From assembly GCA_020060185.1 (NCBI GenBank), contig JAGVAS010000121.1:1-39310 (forward strand): a stretch of DNA of 39,310 nt, in the 5' to 3' direction. The stretch's first letter is position 1, and every line of letters begins with the position of its first letter. Shown in pieces: positions 16,091 through 24,490 of the stretch. A program made the position numbers and the translations under genes. The notes under the pieces were generated by a model. That model did not search any database. It was given only the letters and a program-made list of their open reading frames with translations, and was not told the origin of the DNA. Source of the stretch: Desulfovibrio sp. (GTDB lineage: Bacteria; Bacillota; Dethiobacteria; DTU022; UBA8154).

Positions 16091-17172
16091 TATTCTTCCT
16101 CCCCCAGAATCAAAGAACTCATCTTATCGAGATCGGCCAGACAAATATCGTCAGGAACATTTTGCCCGGTAGTGATATATATCGCCGGCAGCCCGGTAAG
16201 ATAGATACCATTGAGCAGTACCCCGTAGGTATTTGTTTCATCCAACTTGGTGAAAATAAGGCGGTTATAATTCATGCAGCGAAAATTTTGGCTGATCAGT
16301 TTTAAGTCCTGTGATTTGGTGGTAGCACTCATGACCATAAAAATCTCCGCTGGGGGCAGGTTATGCAGGTAATTGGACAACTCCTGGATGTGAGCGAGGT
16401 TCAAAGTGCTCCTTCCGGCAGTGTCGATAAGGATACGCTGGCAACCGCTGAGCTTCTTCAGGGCATGTTGCAGTTCCCGGGGTGTCATAACCACCTCCAG
16501 GGGAAGCCCGGTAATATCGGCGTAAGTACGAAGCTGTTCTACTGCCCCGATACGATAATGGTCAATAGTAATAATCCCCACCCTTTCACCCTGGTACAGG
16601 GCATAACGGGCCGCCAGTTTTGCCAGGGTGGTAGTCTTTCCCACCCCTGTAGGCCCCACAAATACCTGGACCTGGGCGCCTTTCTCGGGTGCCGTTTTTA
16701 GCCGTTTACGCATTTTTTTACGCAAAATGAGGCCGGTAATCTCCTCTGTTAGCTGAATTTCTCCAAAAAGGCTTTCCTGGATTTCCTCCATAAATTCCTC
16801 GATAAGCTCTTCCAGGACTTCCTGTTGCTGCAGCCTAAGGCGCCATTTCTTCAGCTCTCCCCGTTCCCTGTCCCTTATTTCTGCAGGGATAAAATCCCTG
16901 GTCGCCAGGCGGTTAACCATCATCTTGAGTTCGCCAAGCTCTTCCTGGATTTGTTTCTGGAAATTAAGATCGTGCGGGTGTTCAGGCTCCCTTGCCCGTA
17001 AAGGATTCTCCACGGCCGCTGTAATCTCCATTTTGCGAGGTGCAAATAGTCCTTTTAAACCCTTTAAACGCACCTTGCGGCTCTGAATAATTACCGCTTC
17101 AGGGCCAAGTTCTTCCCTGATGCGCAGCATTCCTTCCTTCATATCCTGGACATAGTACCTTCTAATTTTCAT
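16090..17172 (-). CDS. flhF: SRP-like GTPase FlhF
   Basis: Signal-recognition-particle-type GTPase that marks the site of flagellar assembly. The N-terminal basic/linker region (1-150) precedes an NG domain with the P loop VGPTGVGKTTTLAKLA, DTAGRSTLN (G3) and FTKLDETNTYG (G4/G5 area). At 360 aa it is close to the Bacillus protein. The ATG lies inside the 3' end of flhA (11-nt overlap), and the stop overlaps flhG. Confidence 0.97.
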   Translation of the reverse strand: MKIRRYYVQDMKEGMLRIREELGPEAVIIQSRKVRLKGLKGLFAPRKMEITAAVENPLRAREPEHPHDLNFQKQIQEELGELKMMVNRLATRDFIPAEIRDRERGELKKWRLRLQQQEVLEELIEEFMEEIQESLFGEIQLTEEITGLILRKKMRKRLKTAPEKGAQVQVFVGPTGVGKTTTLAKLAARYALYQGERVGIITIDHYRIGAVEQLRTYADITGLPLEVVMTPRELQHALKKLSGCQRILIDTAGRSTLNLAHIQELSNYLHNLPPAEIFMVMSATTKSQDLKLISQNFRCMNYNRLIFTKLDETNTYGVLLNGIYLTGLPAIYITTGQNVPDDICLADLDKMSSLILGEEE

Positions 17173-19255
17173 ACTCTTTTAACACCCCCACTGATTCGAC
17201 TTCAAGCTGGGGTAAAATCTCATTGAAAGAAAGAACGGCAAGATCACGTATGTAACGTTCTACCATGCGCCGAAAGGGCAACCTGATACGAGGGGAAGTC
17301 AGGACTACCGGGGAAAACCCCTTATGCCTCAGCCTTTCTATAAGGTTGGAAATCCCCTGCAGGATATGCTGGGCGGTCTCCGGCTCCAGCACGGGATAGG
17401 TGCCGTGTATGGTCTGCTGCAATGAATCCGCAATACGTTTTTCCAGGGCCGGATCCAGGGTGATGACCTGGAGCTTTTTCCCCCCTTCGGCGTAACAGGC
17501 GCTGATCGTCCGGCTTAGAGACTGGCGGACATATTCGGTCAGCACGTCGGGGTCTTTGGTCGTTACGGCGAAATCGGCCAGGGTCTCCAGGATGGTAGGC
17601 AGGTCCTGAAGGGGGATACTTTCCCTTAACAGGTTCTGCAGGATTTTCTGGATCTCGCCGATGCTCATTAAATTCGGGATAAGCTCTTCTACTACGGCCG
17701 GACGGGTTTCTTTAACCATTCCCATCATTTCTTTAACTTCCTGGCGTCCCAGCAGCTCAAAGGCATGAGACCTGATAATCTCTGTCAGGTGGGTAATTAG
17801 TACCGTAGTCACATCTACCACCGTACACCCCTTTAACTCCGCATCTTCCCTGCTTGCGGGAGAAATCCACACCGCCGGCAAATTAAAGGTAGGCTCCCTG
17901 GTAGGGATCCCACCCAGCTCCTCCGCCGAAACCTCTTCAGGATTTAACGCCATCATATATCCGGGGCGAAGCTCTCCCCGGGCCACTTCATTTCCTTTTA
18001 ATTTCAACACATATGTATTGGGAGACAGCTGAAGGTTGTCCCTGATCCGGATAGGACGGATAATCATACCCAGTTCTGCTGACAGTCGCCTCCTGGCGGC
18101 AGTAATGCGCTGCAGGAGATCTCCGTTTTCTCCCTTTTCCGTGAGAGAAACGAGGTTATAGCCTATTTCAATTTCCAGTAAGTCTACCTTCATCAGGGAA
18201 CGTAAATCTTCTTCCGGTGAAGGCAACTCCTCCCGGCTATCTTTGGGTTCTTCTTTTTTCTTCAACCTGGAGGCATGCTCTTCCTTAAGAAGGGTAAAAG
18301 CTCCGAAGCCGCACGCAGCCGACAGGATAAAAAAGGGGAAAAAAGGCAGCGCCGGGACAAGAGCCAGAGATAAAAGAATAAAAGAGACAATGGCCAGAAC
18401 TTTAGGGAAATTAAAAAATTGTGAACTGAAATCAGTTCCAAAGCCTTTCTCGGCCGTGGAACGGGTAACCAGCATCGCAGCCGCAGTAGAAACAAGCAGG
18501 GCGGGTATTTGTGCCACCAGGCCATCTCCTACGGTTAAAATGGTATAAGTCCGGGCCGCAGCTTCAAAGCTCATCCCGCGCTGTACCATACCGATAGAAA
18601 GCCCGCCCAGGATATTGATCAAAACGATAACAACACCGGCAACAGCGTCTCCACGGACAAACTTACTGGCGCCGTCCATAGCACCGAAAAAATCGGCTTC
18701 CTTCTGCAGGTTACGCCTCCTTTTACGGGCCTCCTCCTCGTCAATAAGACCGGCATTAAAGTCGGCATCTATACTCATCTGCTTGCCCGGCATGGCATCA
18801 AGGGTAAAACGGGCCGCTACCTCGGCAATGCGCCCTGCACCGCTGGTGATAACCACAAACTGCACCAGGGTAATAATGACAAAGATAACCAGACCAACTA
18901 CATAATTGCCTCCTACCACGAATTCCCCGAAGGCATTAATAACCCCTCCTGCCCGGGCCTCGGTAAGGATTAAACGGGTAGATGAAATATTAAGAGCCAG
19001 GCGGAAAAGGGTTGCTATTAAAAGCACGGAGGGGAAAGTGGCCAGCTGCAGGATTTCTGTAACAAAAAGAGAAACCAGGATGATAATCAAGGCAAAAGTT
19101 ATATTAATTACCAGCAGCATGTCCAACAATAAGGGACGAATGGGAATGATAATAATGACTACAATAAAGATAAAAGCTACGGCAATAACGATATCCATGC
19201 TTTTAAAAATAGTTGCCAGGGTTGCACGCCAGGTGGTATGGATAGGAGTAGACAC
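17162..19255 (-). CDS. flhA: Flagellar export apparatus protein FlhA
   Basis: Integral membrane part of the export gate and docking platform. The N-terminal half has about eight membrane segments and the conserved FHIPEP region (ATLFRLALNISSTRLIL, GDAVAGVVIVLINILGG). The C-terminal half is the cytosolic domain that binds substrate-chaperone complexes. At 697 aa it has the family length. The GTG start is preceded only by a weak AGAAGAG site. A start at MDIVIAV (codon 20) has no ribosome site at all. Repeat A4 ends 18 nt upstream, so the natural translation signal may have been altered by insertion. Confidence 0.96.
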   Translation of the reverse strand: MSTPIHTTWRATLATIFKSMDIVIAVAFIFIVVIIIIPIRPLLLDMLLVINITFALIIILVSLFVTEILQLATFPSVLLIATLFRLALNISSTRLILTEARAGGVINAFGEFVVGGNYVVGLVIFVIITLVQFVVITSGAGRIAEVAARFTLDAMPGKQMSIDADFNAGLIDEEEARKRRRNLQKEADFFGAMDGASKFVRGDAVAGVVIVLINILGGLSIGMVQRGMSFEAAARTYTILTVGDGLVAQIPALLVSTAAAMLVTRSTAEKGFGTDFSSQFFNFPKVLAIVSFILLSLALVPALPFFPFFILSAACGFGAFTLLKEEHASRLKKKEEPKDSREELPSPEEDLRSLMKVDLLEIEIGYNLVSLTEKGENGDLLQRITAARRRLSAELGMIIRPIRIRDNLQLSPNTYVLKLKGNEVARGELRPGYMMALNPEEVSAEELGGIPTREPTFNLPAVWISPASREDAELKGCTVVDVTTVLITHLTEIIRSHAFELLGRQEVKEMMGMVKETRPAVVEELIPNLMSIGEIQKILQNLLRESIPLQDLPTILETLADFAVTTKDPDVLTEYVRQSLSRTISACYAEGGKKLQVITLDPALEKRIADSLQQTIHGTYPVLEPETAQHILQGISNLIERLRHKGFSPVVLTSPRIRLPFRRMVERYIRDLAVLSFNEILPQLEVESVGVLKEYEN

Positions 19256-19273
19256 CCCCGTTCTCTTCTGCTT

Positions 19274-19491
19274 AAAAAGGTTGTGGCGAGCGAAATGTGC
19301 AGCACAGCAAACAGGTTCAGCGAAGCGACGGCCTTAAGATGGCCCGGCGGACATGGAGGTCCGCCGCCGGACAGCGCGAACATGGAGGTGAGCTCTGCCG
19401 GGTAGGCCAATCGAAGGCCTGAGCTTAAGCTGTAAAACCTGTCTCAAGCGAACCTTGGAGCGAGCACCAACCTTCGCCACCTCATTTTCAT
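19274..19491 (-). repeat. Structured repeat family A, copy A4
   Basis: Minus-strand copy after ATGA (19488-19491, within TAATATGA). Helices: AAGGTTGGTG with CACAACCTT at the base; ACAGGTT-(3-nt bulge)-CAGC with GCTGAACCTGT; GGCCT/AGGCC beside GATTGGCC/GGCCATC; terminal hairpin CGGCGGAC/GTCCGCCG. The base pairs differ from A1, A3 and A5 at almost every helix yet stay complementary. It lies in the 440-nt gap between flhB and flhA, 18 nt before the flhA start, within the presumed leader RNA. Confidence 0.8.
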
Positions 19492-19512
19492 ATTAACCGC
19501 CACGACCCTACT

Positions 19513-19596
19513 GGTCACAACAATGGATGAAAATGACCGGGTTTAGATCCCGCGATTTTTCTATAGACGAAGCAGCAAACGCTGCGCTATTTTCAT
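19513..19596 (-). repeat. Associated repeat motif B, copy B2
   Basis: Starts after ATGA (19593-19596, within TAATATGA), like family A. It opens with the hairpin GCAGC-GTTT-GCTGC and continues to the shared core GCGGGATCTAAACC and CATCCATTGTTGT found in B1. A short spacer separates it from copy A4. Two different elements using the same junction in tandem suggests a common integration mechanism. Confidence 0.7.
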
Positions 19597-19651
19597 ATTA
19601 TTAATCTTTTTCCACAAATTACTACAACAGGTAACACCCGGATCTGTTATT

Positions 19652-19694
19652 ATTATATTGTTCTCCTCCAAAATTTGCAAGTACCTGTCGAAAA
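19652..19694 (-). promoter_or_regulatory. SigA-type promoter with adjacent Spo0A-box-like site, upstream of flhA
   Basis: Minus strand TTGCAA-N17-TATAAT (19652-19680): perfect -10, 4/6 -35, ideal spacing. Directly upstream (19686-19694, plus orientation) is TGTCGAAAA, a full match to the 0A-box core. It sits just after the flhB stop, so flhA-flhF-flhG-PilZ-fliA could be transcribed separately from flhB under Spo0A influence. The leader to flhA would be about 390 nt and contain B2 and A4. Confidence 0.6.
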
Positions 19695-19695
19695 T

Positions 19696-20793
19696 TTATG
19701 TGCCGGCAGAGCGCTGCCACCGCTCTTTTTCCTGCAGGCGATAAACCAGGGCGAGAATCTCGGCCACTGCCTGGTATAAATCTTCAGAGATTTCCTCTCC
19801 CACTTCCACCTGGTAAAAGAGCAGGCGCGCCACCGGAGGATCCTGGATAACAGGGATATTATTTTCCCCGGCAAGTTCCCGGATACGCTGGGCCAGCTTC
19901 GCAGCCCCCTTGGCTACCACTACCGGAGCCTGGTCGACCTTTTCCCTGTAGCGCAGGGCTATGGCCAGTTCCGTGGGGTTTGTAATTACCACGGTTGCTT
20001 CAGGAACCCTGGCCAAGCTGCGCTGCCGGGTAATAGCCCGCTGCCTTTCCCTCAGGCGGGCACGTACATGAGGATCCCCTTCCAGGTGCTTGTATTCCTC
20101 TTTGACTTCCCTGCGGGTCATCCGCAGGCTTTTTTGAAATTCGTAGCGCTGGTAAAGAAAATCCAGCAGGGCCAGGAATAGAAAAACAGCCGCCACCCTG
20201 AGGGCCAGGCCCTGCAAAACTTTCTTTAGAAGCAAAGTAAAAACGCCGCTTTCCTGTCCCAGCAGGAGCAGCAATACCGGGAGCTGGGATCTCAGGTAAA
20301 GATAGCTTACTGTCCCTACAATGGAAATTTTGAGCAGGGACTTGATTAACTCAAAAAGAGCGCGCATGGAGAAAATACGTTTAAACCCTTCCAGGGGGTT
20401 AATGCGGTTCAGCTGCGGTTTGATCGCTTCGCTGGAAACAAGGAAACCAATTTGCAGCACATTGGAAACCATGCCAAGAAACAACGCTGCTAAAAGAAAA
20501 GGTGCTGCCAGGGAAAGGTAACGCTCCATAGTAAAACGGGTCAGGTAGTCAAGGGAAAGCATATCCACCTCTATCCCCGGCAGCTCCCGCAGGCAATGGT
20601 ACAGTGTAGAAGTAAAACCGTTTAAAAAATAACGCCGGAAAACAGTAAATAACAAAACCATTCCGAGCATGTTTACCGCCGCATTTACTTCCATACTCTT
20701 CATAACCTGGCCCCGTCTACGGGCTTCCCTTTGGCGATGAAGCGTTGGCTCTTCCGTTTTGTCCTCACCGTCGGCAAAGAGCTGCAGGTTCAA
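19696..20793 (-). CDS. flhB: Flagellar export apparatus protein FlhB
   Basis: Membrane protein that switches export specificity from rod/hook to filament type. From LNLQLFADGEDKTEEPT onward it is a normal FlhB: a basic N-terminus, four membrane helices, and a cytosolic domain with the autocleavage loop, here NPTE where NPTH is commonest. I place the start at the TTG of MNLQLF (365 aa, family size). The ORF-track start at 20997 adds 68 residues unlike other FlhB proteins, encoded by a stretch with a REP-like palindrome. The upstream ATG cannot be excluded; the TTG has only a weak GGGGACC site. Confidence 0.9.
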   Translation of the reverse strand: MNLQLFADGEDKTEEPTLHRQREARRRGQVMKSMEVNAAVNMLGMVLLFTVFRRYFLNGFTSTLYHCLRELPGIEVDMLSLDYLTRFTMERYLSLAAPFLLAALFLGMVSNVLQIGFLVSSEAIKPQLNRINPLEGFKRIFSMRALFELIKSLLKISIVGTVSYLYLRSQLPVLLLLLGQESGVFTLLLKKVLQGLALRVAAVFLFLALLDFLYQRYEFQKSLRMTRREVKEEYKHLEGDPHVRARLRERQRAITRQRSLARVPEATVVITNPTELAIALRYREKVDQAPVVVAKGAAKLAQRIRELAGENNIPVIQDPPVARLLFYQVEVGEEISEDLYQAVAEILALVYRLQEKERWQRSAGT

Positions 20794-20871
20794 AAGACGG
20801 TCCCCGGCCTGAAAAGAAGCTGTTAAGCCATACCGCTCCCTTAGCCCTAAAAAAGAGACTCCAGTTTTTAC

Positions 20872-20930
20872 CAAAAGGGGACTGTCCCCCCTGTAAAATT
20901 TACCAGGTATAATATGGTAAATATCCCCGG
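20872..20930. repeat. REP-like palindromic insert in the fliR-flhB gap
   Basis: Contains the 13-bp palindrome GGGGACTGTCCCC (20877-20889) with TTTTACC / GGTAAA arms, followed by a second inverted repeat TTTACCA/TGGTAAA. GGGGACAGTCCCC-type palindromes are a known class of REP sequences moved by RAYT-type transposases; a related pattern occurs near the window end. It lies in an open frame that joins the flhB N-terminus. Confidence 0.55.
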
Positions 20931-21015
20931 GTGCCCGCCTCGTAAAGCTTGTCCTTGACACCATCTTCTTAAGGTCAACGAGCAGGAATTTCACCATTTT
21001 TGTCTCCTTTTTACC

Positions 21016-21786
21016 CTACCAGTTCTGCATAATTAACAGAAAATCGCGTGACATTCTATCAAAAACTTCTCTCATCACACTGCCCAGGAGAGGGAGTAAA
21101 AATAAGAAGATCAGGAGCACGAAAGCTACTTTAAGGGGCAGGCCTACAATAAAAACATGGATCTGCGGAACCGCCCTGGAAAGAAACCCCAGGGCAATAT
21201 CCGTTAGCCAGAGAACAATTATTACCGGTGCGGCAATCTGGAAGGCTAGCAAGAAAACACCAGTAAAGGTTTTCAGGTACTGCCAGGCTACCGGGGAAGA
21301 AACAAAAGGCCCCGCAAGCGGCAGCACCTTGAAGCTCTCCTTTAAAGAAAGGAAAAGAATATGGTGCCCGTTAATTGTAAGGTAAAAAACTACCGCCAGA
21401 AAATAAAAAAATTGCCCGATGATTGTTACCTGTCCCCCGAAGAGGGGATCAAAAGCACCGGCCATCATCAGCCCAGCCTTATGGTCCATGAACTGTCCCG
21501 CCATCAGAAAGGCGGAGAAAAAAAGGTAAACCAGAAAACCCAGTATTATCCCTGTTAAAAGTTCCTTCCCCAGAAGGATTACCAATCCCAGGTCGCTGGC
21601 AGGCAGCGAGATCTCTCCCTCCCAGTTAAGGGCCAGGATAACCGATAAAACTAAAGAGAAAAAAATACGCAGCATTACAGGAATCCCCCGCCACGCAAAA
21701 AAAGGTACCACGGCAAGAAAAGCGGCAATACGGGTAAAAATGAGCAGGCAAGGAAACCAGAAATTTAAAAAAAAGGCCTCTGTCAC
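21016..21786 (-). CDS. fliR: Flagellar export gate protein FliR
   Basis: Membrane component of the FliP5Q4R1 export gate. It is hydrophobic throughout with about six membrane segments, and has the family pattern FTRIAAFLAVVPFFAWRGIPVMLRI near the N-terminus and a C-terminal FLLPLLGSVMREVFDRM. Length 256 aa is typical. GTG start with AGGAGAG 6 nt upstream. It follows fliQ by 11 nt. Confidence 0.97.
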   Translation of the reverse strand: MTEAFFLNFWFPCLLIFTRIAAFLAVVPFFAWRGIPVMLRIFFSLVLSVILALNWEGEISLPASDLGLVILLGKELLTGIILGFLVYLFFSAFLMAGQFMDHKAGLMMAGAFDPLFGGQVTIIGQFFYFLAVVFYLTINGHHILFLSLKESFKVLPLAGPFVSSPVAWQYLKTFTGVFLLAFQIAAPVIIVLWLTDIALGFLSRAVPQIHVFIVGLPLKVAFVLLIFLFLLPLLGSVMREVFDRMSRDFLLIMQNW

Positions 21787-21797
21787 TTTATTCTCTC

Positions 21798-22064
21798 CTA
21801 AAAAAGAGTACCCAGATTTCCCCAGAGGTCAAAAGTAAAGGCCATTACCAGGCGCATTATCCAGCCCCCAAAAATAAGCAGCGCTATAAAAACGGCGGCT
21901 ATTTTGGGAACAAAAGCAAGCGTTGGTTCCTGGATCTGGGTCGTAGCTTGAAAAATACTGACCAGCAGACCTACTGCCAGGCCCACCCCGAGCACAGGTG
22001 CAGAGACAATTAAAATAGTGGTTATCGCTTCCCGGGCAATGCTAAGAACCAATTCAGGAGTCAA
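21798..22064 (-). CDS. fliQ: Flagellar export gate protein FliQ
   Basis: Small gate protein of 88 aa with two membrane helices (about 15-38 and 52-75). It has the conserved SIFQATTQIQEPTLAFVPKI between them, the diagnostic FliQ sequence. TTG start behind GGGAGGGAG. Immediate neighbour of fliP and fliR, the two proteins it assembles with. Confidence 0.97.
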   Translation of the reverse strand: MTPELVLSIAREAITTILIVSAPVLGVGLAVGLLVSIFQATTQIQEPTLAFVPKIAAVFIALLIFGGWIMRLVMAFTFDLWGNLGTLF

Positions 22065-22110
22065 AAGTCTCCCTCCCCTGCTGAAAAAATACTTCTGTCT
22101 TCACGATAAA

Positions 22111-22884
22111 TCAGCTATAACTCTCTAGCAGGGACTGCACCACCAGGTACCAGCCATCTACCAGGATAAAAAGTAAAATTTTAAAGGGCAGCGAAACAAT
22201 CACCGGCGGCAGCATAAACATCCCCATGGACATGAGGATACTGGCCACAACCATGTCAATAATCAAAAAGGGAATAAAAAGAATAAACCCCATTTGGAAG
22301 GCTGTTTTTAATTCACTAAGGACAAAGGCCGGGATAAGGGCCCGGAAGGGCACCTCGCTGCGGTTCTCCGGGTTCTGGAGGGAGGCAACCTCCAGGAAAA
22401 GGGCCAGGTCTTTCTCCCTGGTATTGTCAAGCATAAATTCCCTTAAGGGATGTCCCCCGGCCTCAACAGCCTCTTCAAAAGTAATCTCTTCCGCCAAATA
22501 GGGAGAAAGTGCTTCCTGGTTGATACGGGTAAGAACCGGCGACATGACGAAAAAAGTTAAAAAGAGAGCCAGGCCGAGAATGATCTGGTTCGGGGGAATC
22601 TGCTGTGTGGCCAGAGCGTTGCGCACAAAGGCCAGCACGATAACAATACGTGTAAAAGAAGTCATCAGCACGACAAATGCCGGGGCAAGACTAACCACGG
22701 CAAGAAGTAATAAAAGCTGCAGCGTTCCCACTATTTGTGACGGTTCTTCACCGGTTCCAACCTGCAAGTTTATATCCGGAATGGGGATAGCCGGCTGGGC
22801 CAGGGCAGCTTCACGAGTGCCATGGCAAACAATGACGGCAATTATTATGCTTCCAAGGAAAGCCAGCCACAATTTTTTTTTCAT
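22111..22884 (-). CDS. fliP: Flagellar export gate protein FliP
   Basis: Core gate protein, made with a cleavable signal peptide (MKKKLWLAFLGSIIIAVIVC..., likely cut near AALAQPA). The mature part shows the family motifs LTSFTRIVIVLAFVRNAL, QIPPNQIILGLALFLTFFVMSPV and the C-terminal GMFMLPPVIVSLPFKILLFI. Length 257 aa is normal. ATG start, 14 nt after the fliO stop. Confidence 0.97.
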   Translation of the reverse strand: MKKKLWLAFLGSIIIAVIVCHGTREAALAQPAIPIPDINLQVGTGEEPSQIVGTLQLLLLLAVVSLAPAFVVLMTSFTRIVIVLAFVRNALATQQIPPNQIILGLALFLTFFVMSPVLTRINQEALSPYLAEEITFEEAVEAGGHPLREFMLDNTREKDLALFLEVASLQNPENRSEVPFRALIPAFVLSELKTAFQMGFILFIPFLIIDMVVASILMSMGMFMLPPVIVSLPFKILLFILVDGWYLVVQSLLESYS

Positions 22885-22898
22885 ATTTTCCTGAACCT

Positions 22899-23408
22899 CT
22901 ACCCCTCTGGCCCGTTTATTTTTTTACGTCCTGCTTTTAAATTTCTTGATAATTTTCCCAAATCCTCCTTTAATTTCTCTTTTCTTTGCGCTTTTTTGTC
23001 ATTTTGAGGCATGACTTTCTGTATGATTTGCCGGCCCGGAGAATCTTTAAAAATATCCCTGCTTTTTTCCCTGACCTGGCGCAGTATACCGGCAAAGGAA
23101 AGAAATTCCCGCGGTGTTTTTGTCGTTTCCGGAACTTCCTGTAAAGAATCCTCCCAATCTTTCCCCAGATCTTTAAGCAGTGTAACAGCGTTTGACGTTG
23201 TGGCCAGGAGAAGGTATTCCCTATCCACCTTCACCACATAAAGAAAGGTCCGGTTGTTTAAAGCCAGCCTCTCCACAACTTTCATACGCCTTCCCATACC
23301 CAGGGCAGGGGCGAAATACGGCAGTAAAAAGCGCAAGCCGAAATAGATCAGGACAATTACGAGAGGAAAAGCCACTAAAAGGCGCAAGTAAGCATAATAT
23401 AATTCCAT
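22899..23408 (-). CDS. fliO: Flagellar biosynthesis protein FliO (FliZ)
   Basis: Single-pass membrane protein that helps assemble the FliP ring. One N-terminal membrane helix (about 9-31) is followed by the FliO core RMKVVERLALNNRTFLYVVKVDREYLLLATT, then a variable, strongly basic tail rich in Lys and Arg. ATG start with AGAGGAT upstream. It begins 4 nt after the second fliN-like gene and precedes fliP in the conserved O-P-Q-R order. Confidence 0.92.
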   Translation of the reverse strand: MELYYAYLRLLVAFPLVIVLIYFGLRFLLPYFAPALGMGRRMKVVERLALNNRTFLYVVKVDREYLLLATTSNAVTLLKDLGKDWEDSLQEVPETTKTPREFLSFAGILRQVREKSRDIFKDSPGRQIIQKVMPQNDKKAQRKEKLKEDLGKLSRNLKAGRKKINGPEG

Positions 23409-23412
23409 TTAT

Positions 23413-23859
23413 TTAATCCTCTTTTAGCGTTTCAGTCTCCCCGGTTCCGATAGCTGTTATCCTCAACCCGAAACGATCATTTATTACCACGACTTCCGCG
23501 TGTCCCAGGAACTGCCCGTTTAGCAATATAGCAGCGCTCTCGCCGGCTATTTTATCCAGCTTGATTACCGAACCTTCCTCCAGCTTAAGGAGATCGCGAA
23601 CCGTTATTTCTGCACTGCCCAGTTCACCACTGACTACAAGGCAAATATTGCCGAAAAAATCCAGTCCCGGTTTTTTAGCGACAGAGTCGACGCAGCGGGA
23701 CTTAAAAGGAGCAAACTCTACCTTTTCAACTACCGGGCTTTTTTCTTTTTCCCCTTCATGGAAAGGGAGGCTTTCCCCGGGAGGGTTAACCTTGTTAACC
23801 TTTTTTTTCATATCCTTCAGGATGGCATCTATTTCCCCCTGGTTCAAATAACCGGCCAA
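23413..23859 (-). CDS. Second FliN-like switch/SpoA protein
   Basis: 148 aa with an N-terminal NQGEIDAILKDMKKK, close to the CheY-docking peptide of FliM/FliN. A ~45-residue charged linker leads to a C-terminal SpoA/FliN domain (LGSAEITVRDLLKLEEGSVIKL ... NDRFGLRITAI). It is distinct from the FliN at 9465-9842 and is more diverged. Its place between fliL and fliO is where fliN or fliY-like genes often sit. It could be an extra C-ring subunit or a FliH-docking FliN for export; sequence does not decide. TTG start behind GGGGGGAG. The 90 nt between it and fliL hold no feature I recognise. Confidence 0.82.
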   Translation of the reverse strand: MAGYLNQGEIDAILKDMKKKVNKVNPPGESLPFHEGEKEKSPVVEKVEFAPFKSRCVDSVAKKPGLDFFGNICLVVSGELGSAEITVRDLLKLEEGSVIKLDKIAGESAAILLNGQFLGHAEVVVINDRFGLRITAIGTGETETLKED

Positions 23860-23949
23860 CGCTTACTCCCCCCCGTACTTTAAGTCTTATTGCGGCCGCA
23901 TTGCGTGTAGGCGGCGTCGAGGAACTGGAACTATTATTTCTTTACATCT

Positions 23950-24480
23950 TTACTGGATCATCAGGTGCCAGAAATATACTCCCCGCAGTTTACCGCTGTT
24001 CAGCATACCGTTAATAGTCTCAAAAATTTCTTCCCTTAAGGTCTCCTTGCCTTCAGGGGTATTGATTTCATCAGCAGTTTTTACCCAGAGAATTTTGTTT
24101 ACCCCATCCCTGATTTCCGGCATACGCTTTTCCAATTCCTGTTCCAGTTTCGGTTCGTCAAAACCCAGGTAGAACTTTACGCTTAAAAAACGGCGCCGGT
24201 CAATACCGTTAAGATTAACCACTATCTCCGGGACTTCGTACATAAACTCGGGTTCTTTGATTACGTTTTCCTGGTTTTGTTCTCCCTGCAAATTACCCAG
24301 CAAGTTCGATGCCAGGCCCAGTTTGAGGGTAAGCGCTCCCCCCAGCAGGATTAAAATTACAATTGCTCCCAGAACAATAAACAAGTATTTTTTTGCCTTC
24401 CGGGGTTGGGAAGCGGCATTTTCTTTTTCTTTCTCTTCACCATTCTTGCCCCTTTTGTCCCTGTATTTATCCTGCACCAA
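23950..24480 (-). CDS. fliL: Flagellar basal-body-associated protein FliL
   Basis: Inner-membrane protein that surrounds and supports stators. A charged cytosolic N-terminus (1-30), one membrane helix (about 31-55) and a periplasmic-side FliL domain (YEVPEIVVNLNGIDRRRFLSVKFYLGF) are seen, with the usual C-terminal RGVYFWHLMIQ end. TTG start, or the GTG directly after it, behind GAGGGGG. It follows motB by 10 nt, in keeping with its stator role. Confidence 0.94.
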   Translation of the reverse strand: MVQDKYRDKRGKNGEEKEKENAASQPRKAKKYLFIVLGAIVILILLGGALTLKLGLASNLLGNLQGEQNQENVIKEPEFMYEVPEIVVNLNGIDRRRFLSVKFYLGFDEPKLEQELEKRMPEIRDGVNKILWVKTADEINTPEGKETLREEIFETINGMLNSGKLRGVYFWHLMIQ

Positions 24481-24490
24481 GACTGCCCCC

